DNA of 54,208 nt from an uncultured Muribaculaceae bacterium. GTDB lineage: Bacteria > Bacteroidota > Bacteroidia > Bacteroidales > Muribaculaceae. Positions 16,487 through 25,054 of this stretch are shown here, piece by piece. The position numbers and the translations under genes are program-made. How positions within the stretch are numbered: position 1 is the stretch's first letter; each line of letters begins with the position of its first letter. The stretch is taken from assembly GCA_938039795.1 (NCBI GenBank), contig CALHWU010000164.1, positions 1-54,208 of the forward strand, read 5' to 3'. The notes under the pieces are model-generated. The model did no database searches and was not told the origin of the DNA. It saw nothing but the letters and a program-made list of their open reading frames with translations.

Positions 16487-17536
16487 ATGCTTGGGCTTTT
16501 CATCTCGCTCGCATGGCTTCTTTTCGCCCCTGAAGAGGCGGAGCTGCTTTTTGTGGGCGATGCGATGATGCACCAGAGCCAGATCGACGCTGCCCGCAAA
16601 CCCGACGGAACGTATGACTACGACACCTGTTTCGACTCCGTGCGACCGTGGATAAGCGACGCCGACTATGCCGTGGTCAATCTCGAAACCCCACTCGGAG
16701 GCGCGCCGTATTCGGGCTACCCGATGTTCTGCGCCCCCGATTCCTACGCCAAAGCCCTGCGCGACGCCGGATTTGATCTCGCGCTGACAGCCAATAACCA
16801 CTGTCTTGACCGACGCGACCGCGGAGTCAGGCGCACGATCGCCGTGCTCGACTCGCTCGGCATGCCTCATATCGGCACCTATGCCGACCCCTCGAAACGC
16901 GACTCCCTCGCACTGCACATCGCCGACATCAACGGCTTCCGCATAGGATTTCTCAATTATACCTACGGCACCAACGGCATAAAGCACGGTCAGGAAGTGG
17001 CCGTCGACCCGATCGACATTGACCTCATCCGCTCCGACATCGGCCGCGCCCACAGCAAAGGGGCCGAAATGGTCGCTGTCTGCCTCCACTGGGGGGTTGA
17101 ATACCGGCTGCTCCCCGAAAAGTCGCAGCGCATGACCGCCCGCCTGATTCACGATGCCGGAGCCGACATGGTCATCGGATCCCATCCCCACGTCATACAG
17201 CCGGCCGAGATTGACACCGATTCAGCCGGTCGACGGCACCTGACAGTATATTCGCTCGGCAACTTCATCTCGGGCATGCGCACCACCGACACCCGGGGAG
17301 GGGGCGCCATCACAGTCAGGCTGCGGCGCGACTCGCTCGGGCATCCCTACATAGCGGAGGCGCAGAGCCATCTCCTGTTCACAATCAGCCCCGCACACCG
17401 GGGCGAGACATTCCGGGTGGTAAGAGCTGACAGCATCATCCGAAGCGACGCCACTGCCGAAACCCGGCGGAAGGCGTTTGTCGACAGGGCGGCCTCCCTG
17501 CTCCGGCGCCACAATATAAACGTGAAGGCACCATGA
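16487..17536 (+). CDS. CapA-family (PGA_cap) metallophosphoesterase-like protein
   Basis: 349 residues starting with a hydrophobic stretch (MLGLFISLAWLLFAP) that is a signal or membrane anchor. The rest is the CapA/PgsA fold related to calcineurin-like phosphoesterases: LLFVGDAMMHQSQ near 18-30, VVNLETPLGG, LTANNHCLDRRDRG and IGSHPHVIQPAE supply the usual Asp, Asn and His metal ligands. CapA of Bacillus takes part in polyglutamate capsule export, but Bacteroidales members lack capBC neighbours and their role is unknown. Its stop overlaps the next start by 4 bases (ATGA), so the acyltransferase downstream is probably translationally coupled. Confidence 0.8.
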   Translation: MLGLFISLAWLLFAPEEAELLFVGDAMMHQSQIDAARKPDGTYDYDTCFDSVRPWISDADYAVVNLETPLGGAPYSGYPMFCAPDSYAKALRDAGFDLALTANNHCLDRRDRGVRRTIAVLDSLGMPHIGTYADPSKRDSLALHIADINGFRIGFLNYTYGTNGIKHGQEVAVDPIDIDLIRSDIGRAHSKGAEMVAVCLHWGVEYRLLPEKSQRMTARLIHDAGADMVIGSHPHVIQPAEIDTDSAGRRHLTVYSLGNFISGMRTTDTRGGGAITVRLRRDSLGHPYIAEAQSHLLFTISPAHRGETFRVVRADSIIRSDATAETRRKAFVDRAASLLRRHNINVKAP

Positions 17537-18351
17537 ACCGGCAGTCCGCACTTAAAATCGACCTGGAAAGCGTGCTCCGGGCACGTCTTGGCAAGCGCAT
17601 GCGGTGGATGCCCCGTCCGCTCGTGGCGTGGCTCGAACGGCTCATCTGCCAGAGTGAAATGAACGATATCCTCGACCGTATTGGCCATCTGCGCGGAGCC
17701 GAATTCTGCCGCGCGGCCCTCGAATGTCTCGATGTGGCCTACAGCGTATCGGGATCCGAACGGCTTCCGTCCGCCAGCCGCATAGTGATCGCATCCAACC
17801 ATCCGCTCGGAGGACTCGACGGCATAACGCTCATAGCATGGACCGCCGGGCAATTTGGCTGTGAGCCCCTCGTGCTCGTCAACGACCTTCTGATGGCAAT
17901 CACGCCGCTCTCGGGCGTATTCCTGCCGGTCAACAAGCACGGAGCCCAGTCGCGCGAGGCATCGCTTGCAGTCGACCGCGCGTTTGAATCCGACCGCCCC
18001 GTCATAGTGTTTCCCGCCGGACTCTGCTCGCGCAGGCTCTCCGACGGCACAGTCGCCGATCTGCGCTGGCGCCCCACTTTCGTAAGCCGCGCGCTGCGCA
18101 GCGGCCGCCCTATCGTGCCTGTCAGATTCTCGGGATGCAATTCACCTTCGTTCTACCGATTCGCGCGGATGCGTGAGCGGTCGGGGCTGCGGCTCAACAT
18201 CGAGATGGCCCTGCTGCCGCGCGAGGTGTTCCGCCACCGTGGCGCCCACTTTGAGCTGCACATCGGCGAGCCGGTGATGCCGCCGACGCTCGCCCTCCAC
18301 CGGCCGCAGGAGATGGCCGACAGCATCCGCGCCGCAGTCTACAGCCTCTGA
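17533..18351 (+). CDS. glsA: Lysolipid O-acyltransferase, GlsA-like (glycine lipid synthesis)
   Basis: 272 residues of the PlsC superfamily. The catalytic NHPLGGLD (H-x4-D) is near residue 90, and the FPAGLCSR block, typical of this Bacteroidales subgroup, is near 157-164. It resembles Bacteroides GlsA, which adds the second acyl chain to N-acyl-glycine, the O-acylation step of glycine lipid synthesis. A GlsB-like partner is in this window at 38243-39172, about 20 kb away, whereas in Bacteroides thetaiotaomicron the two genes are neighbours. No signal peptide; probably a peripheral inner-membrane enzyme. A general 1-acylglycerol-phosphate acyltransferase role is the alternative. Confidence 0.75.
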   Translation: MNRQSALKIDLESVLRARLGKRMRWMPRPLVAWLERLICQSEMNDILDRIGHLRGAEFCRAALECLDVAYSVSGSERLPSASRIVIASNHPLGGLDGITLIAWTAGQFGCEPLVLVNDLLMAITPLSGVFLPVNKHGAQSREASLAVDRAFESDRPVIVFPAGLCSRRLSDGTVADLRWRPTFVSRALRSGRPIVPVRFSGCNSPSFYRFARMRERSGLRLNIEMALLPREVFRHRGAHFELHIGEPVMPPTLALHRPQEMADSIRAAVYSL

Positions 18352-18393
18352 AATATCCACACGACAATCATCACCTATAATCATCCAACCGCC

Positions 18394-19953
18394 ATGATCA
18401 GAAGATTCGCACTCGTATCATCACTGCTTGCGCCTTTCACTTTTGTCGCGAAGGCTGCGGCTCCCGAACAGCCTACCGGCCCGCAGCGGCCCAACGTCAT
18501 AATCATCCTCGCCGACGATCTCGGCTACGGCGACATGGAGCCTTACGGCGCAACCCGCGTGCAGACACCCAACGTCGACCGCCTGGCAGCGCAGGGCACG
18601 AAATTCACCAATGTCCATGCCGTGGCCTCCACCTCCACCCCCTCGCGCTACTCGCTCCTGACAGGCGAATATTCCTGGCGACGCCCCGACACAGGCATAG
18701 CGCCCGGCAACGCTGCCATGATCATCAAGCCCGAGCAGTACACGATGGCCGACATGTTCCGCAATTCAGGCTACCGCACCGCAGCCATAGGCAAATGGCA
18801 CCTCGGGCTCGGCGACAAGGGCGGACAGCAGGACTGGAACGCGCCCCTCCCCGCATCACTCGCCGACATTGGCTTCGACTACCACTATATCATGGCGGCC
18901 ACCGCCGACCGCGTGCCCTGCGTATTCATCGAGAACGGATCTGTCGCCGACTATGATCCGGAGCATCCGATAGAGGTCAGCTACCGGGAGAATTTCCCCG
19001 GAGAGCCCACCGGCAAGGATAACCCCGAATTGCTCTACAACCAGCGCAGCGACTTCGGCCACAATCAGTCGATCGTCAACGGCATAGGCCGCATCGGCTA
19101 TATGAAGGGCGGAGGCCGTGCGCTCTGGAAGGACGAGAACATAGCCGACTCCATCGCAGCCCACGCGATAGGATTCATGGAGAGAGCCGTGGCCGAAGGC
19201 GACGAACCGTTCTTCATGTATATGTGCACCAACGACATCCACGTGCCACGCTTCCCCCACGAGCGCTTCCGCGGCAAGAACCCGATGGGACTGCGCGGCG
19301 ACGCCATAGCGCAGTTTGACTGGACTGTCGGCCAGGTCATGCACGCACTTGACTCCCTCGGCATCGCCGACAACACTCTGGTCATACTGACAAGCGACAA
19401 CGGTCCCGTGCTCAACGACGGCTATCTCGATCAGGCCGTGGAACTCGTGGGCGACCATCGCCCGACAGGGCCCTTCCGCGGCAACAAATACAGCGCTTTC
19501 GAAGGCGGCACGATGGTTCCCGCAATCGTCCGCTGGCCAGGCCATGTCAATGCCGGACGTACGAGCGACGCCCTCATGAGCCACATCGACTGGATGGCCT
19601 CGCTCGGCTCGCTCATAGGAGCCACCCTCCCAAAAGGAGCGGCCCCCGACAGCCGCGAGCGTCTGGGCAACCTGCTGGGCACCGACACTGCGGATACTCC
19701 CTGGATCGTAGAGCAGGCGGCCGATCTGTCGGTGCGCACGCCCCGATGGAAATATATCGCGCCCACCGACGGAGCCGCCGTCAGCTATTACGAGAAGATC
19801 GAGACCGGCGCCGACCCGATGCCGCAGCTATATGACATGACTTCCGACAAGGGGGAGCGCGTCAATGTTGCCCTCGAAAACCCGCAGGTGGTCTACGAGC
19901 TGCAGAACATCATGCGGCGTGTCCGCGCGAAAAAAGGATACCGCGGAGAGTGA
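18394..19953 (+). CDS. Arylsulfatase-like S1 sulfatase, serine type
   Basis: 519 residues with a signal peptide (MIRRFALVSSLLAPFTFVAKA). The N-terminal metal site IILADDLGYGD is followed by the sulfatase signature S-T-P-S-R (Ser81) and YSLLTG, then GKWHLG and LTSDNGPV with further metal ligands. Ser rather than Cys at the formylglycine position means activation would need a radical-SAM maturase (anSME), which is not in the window. Acting in the periplasm, it would remove sulfate esters from glycans; whether the substrate is mucin, glycosaminoglycan or algal cannot be told. It follows the glsA-like gene by 42 bases. Confidence 0.88.
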   Translation: MIRRFALVSSLLAPFTFVAKAAAPEQPTGPQRPNVIIILADDLGYGDMEPYGATRVQTPNVDRLAAQGTKFTNVHAVASTSTPSRYSLLTGEYSWRRPDTGIAPGNAAMIIKPEQYTMADMFRNSGYRTAAIGKWHLGLGDKGGQQDWNAPLPASLADIGFDYHYIMAATADRVPCVFIENGSVADYDPEHPIEVSYRENFPGEPTGKDNPELLYNQRSDFGHNQSIVNGIGRIGYMKGGGRALWKDENIADSIAAHAIGFMERAVAEGDEPFFMYMCTNDIHVPRFPHERFRGKNPMGLRGDAIAQFDWTVGQVMHALDSLGIADNTLVILTSDNGPVLNDGYLDQAVELVGDHRPTGPFRGNKYSAFEGGTMVPAIVRWPGHVNAGRTSDALMSHIDWMASLGSLIGATLPKGAAPDSRERLGNLLGTDTADTPWIVEQAADLSVRTPRWKYIAPTDGAAVSYYEKIETGADPMPQLYDMTSDKGERVNVALENPQVVYELQNIMRRVRAKKGYRGE

Positions 19954-20000
19954 TCCCTGCGGCATCCCGTTCCATTTCAATCAGTCATCCTGTTTTCAGG

Positions 20001-21059
20001 TCAATACATCGGTGTGAATCCTTTGCCGGGTTTCATCAGTGAATTGACCTCGCCGGCCGCATTGCCGAGAGTGGAGGTATCGAGCTTCCACACCGGCTGC
20101 CCCTTGCGGAGATCCACCTTGGTGAGGTCTATGTAGACCATGCCCGGATTGGTCACGATGTCGAAGTAGTATTGCCGGTCGGTCAGGTTGGCGAACGAAC
20201 GCCACTGCGTCGACGACACGTTAGGCTCCGACTCTATGGCATACTGGTAGGGCACCGAGACATTCATCAGTATGCTTCTGATCGTGGCCAGACCCACCTG
20301 ACGGTTGTCGGTGCGCTTGACATGAGTGGCGAAATACGTGCCTCTCACAAAGCGGTCAGGGCTCTTGACTGTGCCGGGAAGCATGTTGCCGCCCCCTACG
20401 TTCTGCCAGTAGTTCTCTATGGCCATCATCTGCGGATACTGCGGATCATTGGTCATGGCCGGCATGTCGTTTCCCTCGTACAGCCTAACGTGGCCGTGAT
20501 CGAATTCAAGTATCGCGCAGCGTCCCTCGGCGTCTGTTATGCCCCAGTGGAGAGTCGAGGCCGTTCCGCCGTCGAAAGTGGCTCCGTATATATCGAAATT
20601 GTGTTCGCGGAGCACCTTCACGACCTCAGGCGTCGTGGCGTTCATATCGAGCAGCCAGCCCACGAACATGGCCAGCGACATTGAGGGTCGACCGGCGGTG
20701 GAATCGTTCGTGTATACCGTGCCTTTGCAGAAGAGGCCGTTGATCACGAGCCCCTTCTCGTTCATTCCCTCGGTGATGCCGCCGTCGTAGCCCACGGCAT
20801 AGACCGCGCCGTATTTCGACGTCCAGCGCACGGCGTTCGCCGCCGGACTACCCTGCTTGGCGATCCCGCGGGGATATACGTAGAGATTTGTCGGAATAGG
20901 CGTTTTCCAGTCGAGCGAACGTCCCACTATCAGCAGCGTGGAGTCGCCGCGATACAGTATCCGCGAGCAGGCCTCGGCCTGAGGCGCCGAAGCGATAGCG
21001 GCGACGGCGGCAAGTATAGCCGGCACCACGATTTTCTTGATATTCATAACCTTTGACAT
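20001..21059 (-). CDS. Choloylglycine-hydrolase family protein (bile salt hydrolase / penicillin V acylase type)
   Basis: 352 residues with a signal peptide ending APQAEA, followed by Cys31 as the N-terminal nucleophile after cleavage (Ntn hydrolase). Counting Cys as residue 2 in the usual numbering, GRSLDW puts Arg18 and Asp21 exactly at their catalytic positions. EGMNEKGLVINGLF and AMTNDPQY supply the oxyanion Asn and the Asn175-equivalent. It hydrolyses amide bonds, plausibly of conjugated bile salts, in the periplasm. The second Met (ATG at 21047) is an alternative start. Penicillin V or N-acyl-homoserine lactone acylase activity cannot be excluded. A TACTTTTG -7 box lies upstream. Confidence 0.82.
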   Translation of the reverse strand: MSKVMNIKKIVVPAILAAVAAIASAPQAEACSRILYRGDSTLLIVGRSLDWKTPIPTNLYVYPRGIAKQGSPAANAVRWTSKYGAVYAVGYDGGITEGMNEKGLVINGLFCKGTVYTNDSTAGRPSMSLAMFVGWLLDMNATTPEVVKVLREHNFDIYGATFDGGTASTLHWGITDAEGRCAILEFDHGHVRLYEGNDMPAMTNDPQYPQMMAIENYWQNVGGGNMLPGTVKSPDRFVRGTYFATHVKRTDNRQVGLATIRSILMNVSVPYQYAIESEPNVSSTQWRSFANLTDRQYYFDIVTNPGMVYIDLTKVDLRKGQPVWKLDTSTLGNAAGEVNSLMKPGKGFTPMY

Positions 21060-21111
21060 CTTTTCGGTTTACCCCATTACAACAATCCCGCCCCCGCTGT
21101 GGTTCGCTACG

Positions 21112-21119
21112 CAAAAGTA
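21112..21119 (-). promoter_or_regulatory. -7 box for the bile-salt-hydrolase-family gene
   Basis: TACTTTTG on the minus strand, 52 bases before the start codon. No clear -33 TTTG at the right spacing. Confidence 0.45.
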
Positions 21120-21204
21120 TCTCCATCCTGTTCCTTCGGTCGTAAAGCCATCGCTTTTCAGATATTTTATTTTGCAAGCATATCTACAGATGTAAAATAA
21201 TAAC

Positions 21205-21212
21205 TACATTTG
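21205..21212 (+). promoter_or_regulatory. -7 box abutting the nfo start codon
   Basis: TACATTTG ends only 4 bases before the nfo ATG (21217), which would leave almost no 5' untranslated leader. No -33 TTTG at 19-21 bases. Confidence 0.45.
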
Positions 21213-21216
21213 CCGT

Positions 21217-22068
21217 ATGAAACTGATAGGAGCACACGTATCGGCCGAAAAAGGGGTAAGCCTCGCGCCGGTCAACGCGGCGGCCATTGGCGCCAACGCT
21301 TTCGCATTGTTCACCCGCAACCCGTCGCGATGGCGATCGCCCGCCATCAAGCAAGCCGAAGCCGAAGCGTTCAAGGACAACTGCCTGCAGCTTGGATTCG
21401 CCCCCGGCGCCATACTTCCCCACGACAGCTATCTGATAAATCTCGGCGCCCCCGAGGCCGAAAAACTCGAAAAGAGCCGGGAGGCATTTCTCGACGAGAT
21501 ACGCCGCTGCGAGCAACTCGGCCTGACGATGCTCAACTTCCACCCCGGAAGCCATCTCAAGGCCATGGAGAGCGACGCATGCCTCGATCTTATCGCCGAC
21601 TCGATCAACGAGGCGCTCAGCCTCACCACCGGAGTAAAAGCGGTCATAGAGAACACGGCCGGACAGGGCACCAACCTCGGGTTCACCTTCAGTCAGCTCG
21701 CCCGCATCATCGACCGCGTCGCCGACAAAAGCCGTGTGGGAGTCTGCATCGACACCTGCCATGCTTTCGCGGCCGGCTATGATCTCGCCACGACCGAAGG
21801 CTATGAGGCCACATGGCGCGAATTCGACTCTACGATCGGACTCGGCTATCTCAGCGCGATGCATATCAACGACTCGAAGCGCGGGCTCGGCTCACATATC
21901 GACCGTCACGAATCGCTCGGCAATGGAGCCATCGGCATCGACTTTTTCCGCCGGCTTATGGCCGATCCACGTTTCGACGGCATACCCCTGATCCTGGAGA
22001 CACCCGACGAATCGCTCTGGCCCGAAGAGATCGCCATGCTGCGACGGTTTGCAGGTCAGAACGAATAA
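21217..22068 (+). CDS. nfo: Endonuclease IV (Nfo)
   Basis: 283 residues, the usual size of AP endonuclease family 2. It cleaves DNA at abasic sites using three zinc ions. The N-terminus KLIGAHVSAEKGV, NFHPGSHL, IENTAGQGTNLG, VCIDTCHAFAAGYD and HINDSKRGLGSHIDRHE are the family blocks with zinc-binding His, Glu and Asp. The start is firm because the conserved IGAHVS begins at residue 4. The last 13 bases overlap the 3' end of the convergent gene on the minus strand. Confidence 0.97.
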   Translation: MKLIGAHVSAEKGVSLAPVNAAAIGANAFALFTRNPSRWRSPAIKQAEAEAFKDNCLQLGFAPGAILPHDSYLINLGAPEAEKLEKSREAFLDEIRRCEQLGLTMLNFHPGSHLKAMESDACLDLIADSINEALSLTTGVKAVIENTAGQGTNLGFTFSQLARIIDRVADKSRVGVCIDTCHAFAAGYDLATTEGYEATWREFDSTIGLGYLSAMHINDSKRGLGSHIDRHESLGNGAIGIDFFRRLMADPRFDGIPLILETPDESLWPEEIAMLRRFAGQNE

Positions 22069-22553
22069 GTCAGTCCCACGACAATCCCCGGCCCGATGCC
22101 TTTGGAAGTGACCGCCACCCCGGCGGCCGCACCGAAACCCCATCGGCGCCGAGCGTGCCGCCCGCGTGCTATCACGCTGCTTACCACCCTGTCCTCCCCG
22201 TAGATGCGCAGGCTGTCGAGACTCGGCCGGTAGCCGCTCACCCATGCCTCGTAGCGGTCGCCCGCATAGCGCACTCTCTCCACCGGCAGACTGACCTCCA
22301 CGCTGTCGGGCGTAGCGGCGCAAGTATCGGCGGTGGCGACCTCCGCCCGCGCCAGAATATTGCCTGCGGGAAACCGTTCCACCACGACTGGACGGTCGAT
22401 CACCACCGTGTCACGCAGCCTCACCGTGTCGCGCCGGATTTCCACAAATTGATCCGTCTGATCGGCGCTCTTTCCCCCGTAAAGACTCCTGCCGGCGACA
22501 AAACCGACAGCCGCGGCCAACAGGGCTGTAATAATAATTCCGATTGCTTTCAT
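22056..22553 (-). CDS. Membrane-anchored protein of unknown function (DUF6808-like)
   Basis: 165 residues. Residues 1-22 are a single hydrophobic segment (IGIIITALLAAAVGFVAG), probably an N-terminal anchor. Then comes a charged region with repeated RDTV / DTVVIDRPVVVE, then VRYAGDRYEAWVSGYRPSLDSLRIYG, and a Gly-rich, beta-strand-like end closing in Phe. The middle recalls the Bacteroidales DUF6808 family often met in mobile or phage-like regions; this is from memory and moderate at best. The ATG is 4 bases after a TAATTTTG box, and the gene's end overlaps nfo by 13 bases. Confidence 0.6.
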   Translation of the reverse strand: MKAIGIIITALLAAAVGFVAGRSLYGGKSADQTDQFVEIRRDTVRLRDTVVIDRPVVVERFPAGNILARAEVATADTCAATPDSVEVSLPVERVRYAGDRYEAWVSGYRPSLDSLRIYGEDRVVSSVIARGRHARRRWGFGAAAGVAVTSKGIGPGIVVGLTYSF

Positions 22554-22557
22554 GGCG

Positions 22558-22565
22558 CAAAATTA
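22558..22565 (-). promoter_or_regulatory. -7 box abutting the start of the unknown membrane protein
   Basis: TAATTTTG on the minus strand ends 4 bases before the ATG at 22553. A leaderless or nearly leaderless message is implied if the box is used. Confidence 0.45.
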
Positions 22566-22594
22566 CCCTCCGCTGCCACGACCGGCGAAGCGCA

Positions 22595-22626
22595 TTTGTC
22601 GCATTGCCGCCAAAAAGCTAACTTTG
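22595..22626 (+). promoter_or_regulatory. Promoter of tsaD
   Basis: TTTG at 22595-22598, 20-base spacer, TAACTTTG at 22619-22626: a full Bacteroidota promoter, 18 bases before the tsaD ATG at 22645. Confidence 0.8.
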
Positions 22627-22644
22627 CAGAAAATATTTCCGACT

Positions 22645-23661
22645 ATGAGCATCAATATACTTGGCATAGAGTCGTCGTGCGACGACACCTCGGCTGCCGT
22701 GATTTCCGACGGCCTGTTACTATCCAACGTAATAGCCTCGCAGGCCGTACATGAGGAGTATGGCGGCGTGGTGCCGGAGCTCGCATCAAGAGCCCATCAG
22801 CAGAACATCGTCCCGGTGGTCGACGCCGCCCTCAAGCGCGCGTCGCTCAAGCCCTCCGACCTCTCGGCCATCGCTTTCACCCGCGGCCCGGGACTGCTCG
22901 GATCGCTGCTCGTCGGCACATCGTTCGCCAAGGGAATGTCGCTCGGACTGCGCATACCCATCATCGACGTCAACCATCTCCACGCCCACGTGCTCTCCCA
23001 CTTCATCCGTCAGAATCCCGACGACCGCGTGCCGCAGTTCCCATATCTCTGCCTCCTCGTGTCGGGCGGCAACAGCCAGATCATACTCGTGAAGTCCCAC
23101 TCCGACATGGAGATCCTCGGGCAGACCATCGACGACGCCGCCGGCGAGGCCTTCGACAAGTGCGCCAAAGTGATGGGACTCCCCTATCCGGGCGGTCCCC
23201 ACATCGACCGGCTCGCCGCTGAGGGCGACCCTCACCGATTCCACTTCGCCAAGCCCCACATCGCCGGGCTCGACTACAGCTTCAGCGGACTGAAAACGTC
23301 GTTTCTCTATACTCTCCGCGACGCCATTGCCGCCGATCCCGGCTTCATCGAGGCCAACAAGGCCGATCTGGCGGCATCGCTGCAGCATACCATCATAGAG
23401 ATACTCACCGACAAGCTCCGCAAGGCGATCCGGCTGACCCGCGTGGCCACCGTGGCCATCGGAGGCGGCGTCTCGGCCAACAGCGGCGTGCGCGAGGCCG
23501 TCGCGCAGCTCTGCCGCGAGGAGGGCGTCGAGTCGTTCATACCGCCGCGTGCGTTCACCACCGACAATGCAGCCATGGTGGCCATCGCCGGCTATTTCAA
23601 ATATCTCGACAAGGATTTCTGCTCCTACTCCGAAGCACCTTTCGCGAGAGTGACCGTCTGA
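22645..23661 (+). CDS. tsaD: tRNA N6-adenosine threonylcarbamoyltransferase (TsaD)
   Basis: 338 residues from the ATG at 22645, which begins the conserved SINILGIESSCDDTSAAV; in-frame sequence farther upstream is not conserved and includes the promoter. The metal-binding HLHAH (residues about 112-116), LLVSGGNSQI, GGPHIDRLA and GGGVSANSGVR match the Kae1/TsaD family. With TsaB and TsaE it transfers the threonylcarbamoyl group to A37 of tRNAs reading ANN codons. cinA follows 20 bases after its stop. Confidence 0.97.
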   Translation: MSINILGIESSCDDTSAAVISDGLLLSNVIASQAVHEEYGGVVPELASRAHQQNIVPVVDAALKRASLKPSDLSAIAFTRGPGLLGSLLVGTSFAKGMSLGLRIPIIDVNHLHAHVLSHFIRQNPDDRVPQFPYLCLLVSGGNSQIILVKSHSDMEILGQTIDDAAGEAFDKCAKVMGLPYPGGPHIDRLAAEGDPHRFHFAKPHIAGLDYSFSGLKTSFLYTLRDAIAADPGFIEANKADLAASLQHTIIEILTDKLRKAIRLTRVATVAIGGGVSANSGVREAVAQLCREEGVESFIPPRAFTTDNAAMVAIAGYFKYLDKDFCSYSEAPFARVTV

Positions 23662-23681
23662 AAAACTTCTTTCACCACACA

Positions 23682-24932
23682 ATGAAAACCACTATAATCG
23701 TCATCGGCGACGAACTGCTCATCGGACAGGTCACCGACACAAACAGCGGCATGATAGCCCGGCTCATGGCGCCCCACGGATGGGAAGTCGAGCAAGTGAT
23801 GACCGTGGCCGACGACGCCGAGGCGATACGCTCCGCCATCAGCCGCGCGCTCGATTCCACTCCGGTCGTACTGACCACCGGAGGCCTCGGCCCGACCAAG
23901 GACGACATAACCAAACCGGTGCTCGCCTCCATATTCGGCGGCGAGCTGCGCGAAGATCCCGAAGTGCTCGCCAACGTGCGCGACGTCGTGGCACGCCGAG
24001 GTCTTAAACTCAACGACCTTACGGCCGCCCAGGCCATCGTCCCTACATCGTGCCGCGTCATCCAGAACCGCGTGGGCACCGCGCCCCTGATGTGGTTTGA
24101 GCGCACCGACGGCCATGTGCTCGTGGCTATGCCCGGAGTGCCGTTCGAGACACGCGAGATGTTCTCCACCGCCGTCATGCCGCAGCTGCTTGAGCGCTTC
24201 CCCTCGCCCGACCATTTCGAGCGGCGCACCGTTGTTGTGGCCGACATCTCGGAGTCGGCGCTCGCCACCCGCCTCTCCTCCTGGGAAAGCGCGCTTCCCC
24301 CTTACGCCCATCTTGCATATCTGCCCAAGCCGGGCGTGCTGCGCCTGCGGCTCGACGGCCGGCATGCCGATGGGGAATTTCTGCGGGCCGAAATGGACCG
24401 GCTCGCCGGCGAGCTCGCCGCTCTTGCCGGCGACAACCTGTTGTGTCTCGGCGACGTCACTCCCGCGCGCTGCCTCCTCGACAATCTTATAAGCCGCGGC
24501 CTGACAGTCGGCACCGCCGAAAGCTGCACCGGAGGCAACATAGCCCACGTCATCACCGCCGAAGCCGGCAGCTCGGCCGCAATGCTCGGCGGCGTAGTGT
24601 CGTACTGCAACGACGTGAAGCGCTCTCTGCTCGGCGTCAGCCCGGAGTCGCTTCAGGCCCACGGAGCCGTCAGCATCCCGGTAGTCAGAGAGATGGCTGA
24701 AGGAGCGCGCAAAGTCCTCGGGTGCGATGTGGCTCTCGCCACGAGCGGCATAGCCGGCCCTGGCGGTGCCGTGCCCGGCAAACCGGTGGGCACCGTCTGC
24801 ATCGCCGTCGCCTCGCCATGGGGCGTCTGGGCCGACACGTTCCATTTCCCCGGCAACCGCGAGCGCGTCATCGACCGCGCCACCACCACCGCCATCATCC
24901 GCGCCATCCGCGAGATGCAGGCACGCTCCTGA
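23682..24932 (+). CDS. cinA: CinA-like protein (competence/damage-inducible, NMN amidohydrolase domain)
   Basis: 416 residues with two domains. Residues 1-170 are the molybdopterin-binding-like COG1058 domain (IVIGDELLIGQVTDTNS, LTTGGLGPTKDD, MPGVPFETREMF). Residues about 255-416 are the PncC nicotinamide-nucleotide deamidase domain (GTAESCTGGNIAHVIT, GVVSYCNDVKRSLLGV, ATSGIAGPGGAVPGKPVGTV). Full-length CinA proteins act on ADP-ribose and recycle NMN to nicotinate mononucleotide. It probably shares a transcript with tsaD, ending at the hairpin at 24992-25033. Confidence 0.92.
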   Translation: MKTTIIVIGDELLIGQVTDTNSGMIARLMAPHGWEVEQVMTVADDAEAIRSAISRALDSTPVVLTTGGLGPTKDDITKPVLASIFGGELREDPEVLANVRDVVARRGLKLNDLTAAQAIVPTSCRVIQNRVGTAPLMWFERTDGHVLVAMPGVPFETREMFSTAVMPQLLERFPSPDHFERRTVVVADISESALATRLSSWESALPPYAHLAYLPKPGVLRLRLDGRHADGEFLRAEMDRLAGELAALAGDNLLCLGDVTPARCLLDNLISRGLTVGTAESCTGGNIAHVITAEAGSSAAMLGGVVSYCNDVKRSLLGVSPESLQAHGAVSIPVVREMAEGARKVLGCDVALATSGIAGPGGAVPGKPVGTVCIAVASPWGVWADTFHFPGNRERVIDRATTTAIIRAIREMQARS

Positions 24933-24991
24933 CGGCAATTCCTCGCCTGACAGCAGCACGTCTAACCACATAAGATCTGCTCATCGAAAAC

Positions 24992-25033
24992 AAGGCCCTG
25001 CGTCGCTGACCGAATCATCGACGCAGGGCCTTT
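24992..25033. terminator. Terminator between cinA and the S9 peptidase gene
   Basis: AAGGCCCTGCGTCG and CGACGCAGGGCCTT form a perfect 14-bp stem with a 13-base loop, placed between two convergent genes. T-containing tracts follow in both directions, so it may work for both. Confidence 0.8.
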
Positions 25034-25054
25034 GCTATGCTTTATGCAGGTGGA

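Noticed and set aside
22552..22644. An N-terminal extension of TsaD
   Set aside because: The extra codons run through the -33 and -7 promoter boxes and are not part of the conserved protein.
23625..24971. A 448-residue open frame on the minus strand
   Set aside because: Antisense to cinA, Gly/Ala/His-rich without any domain.
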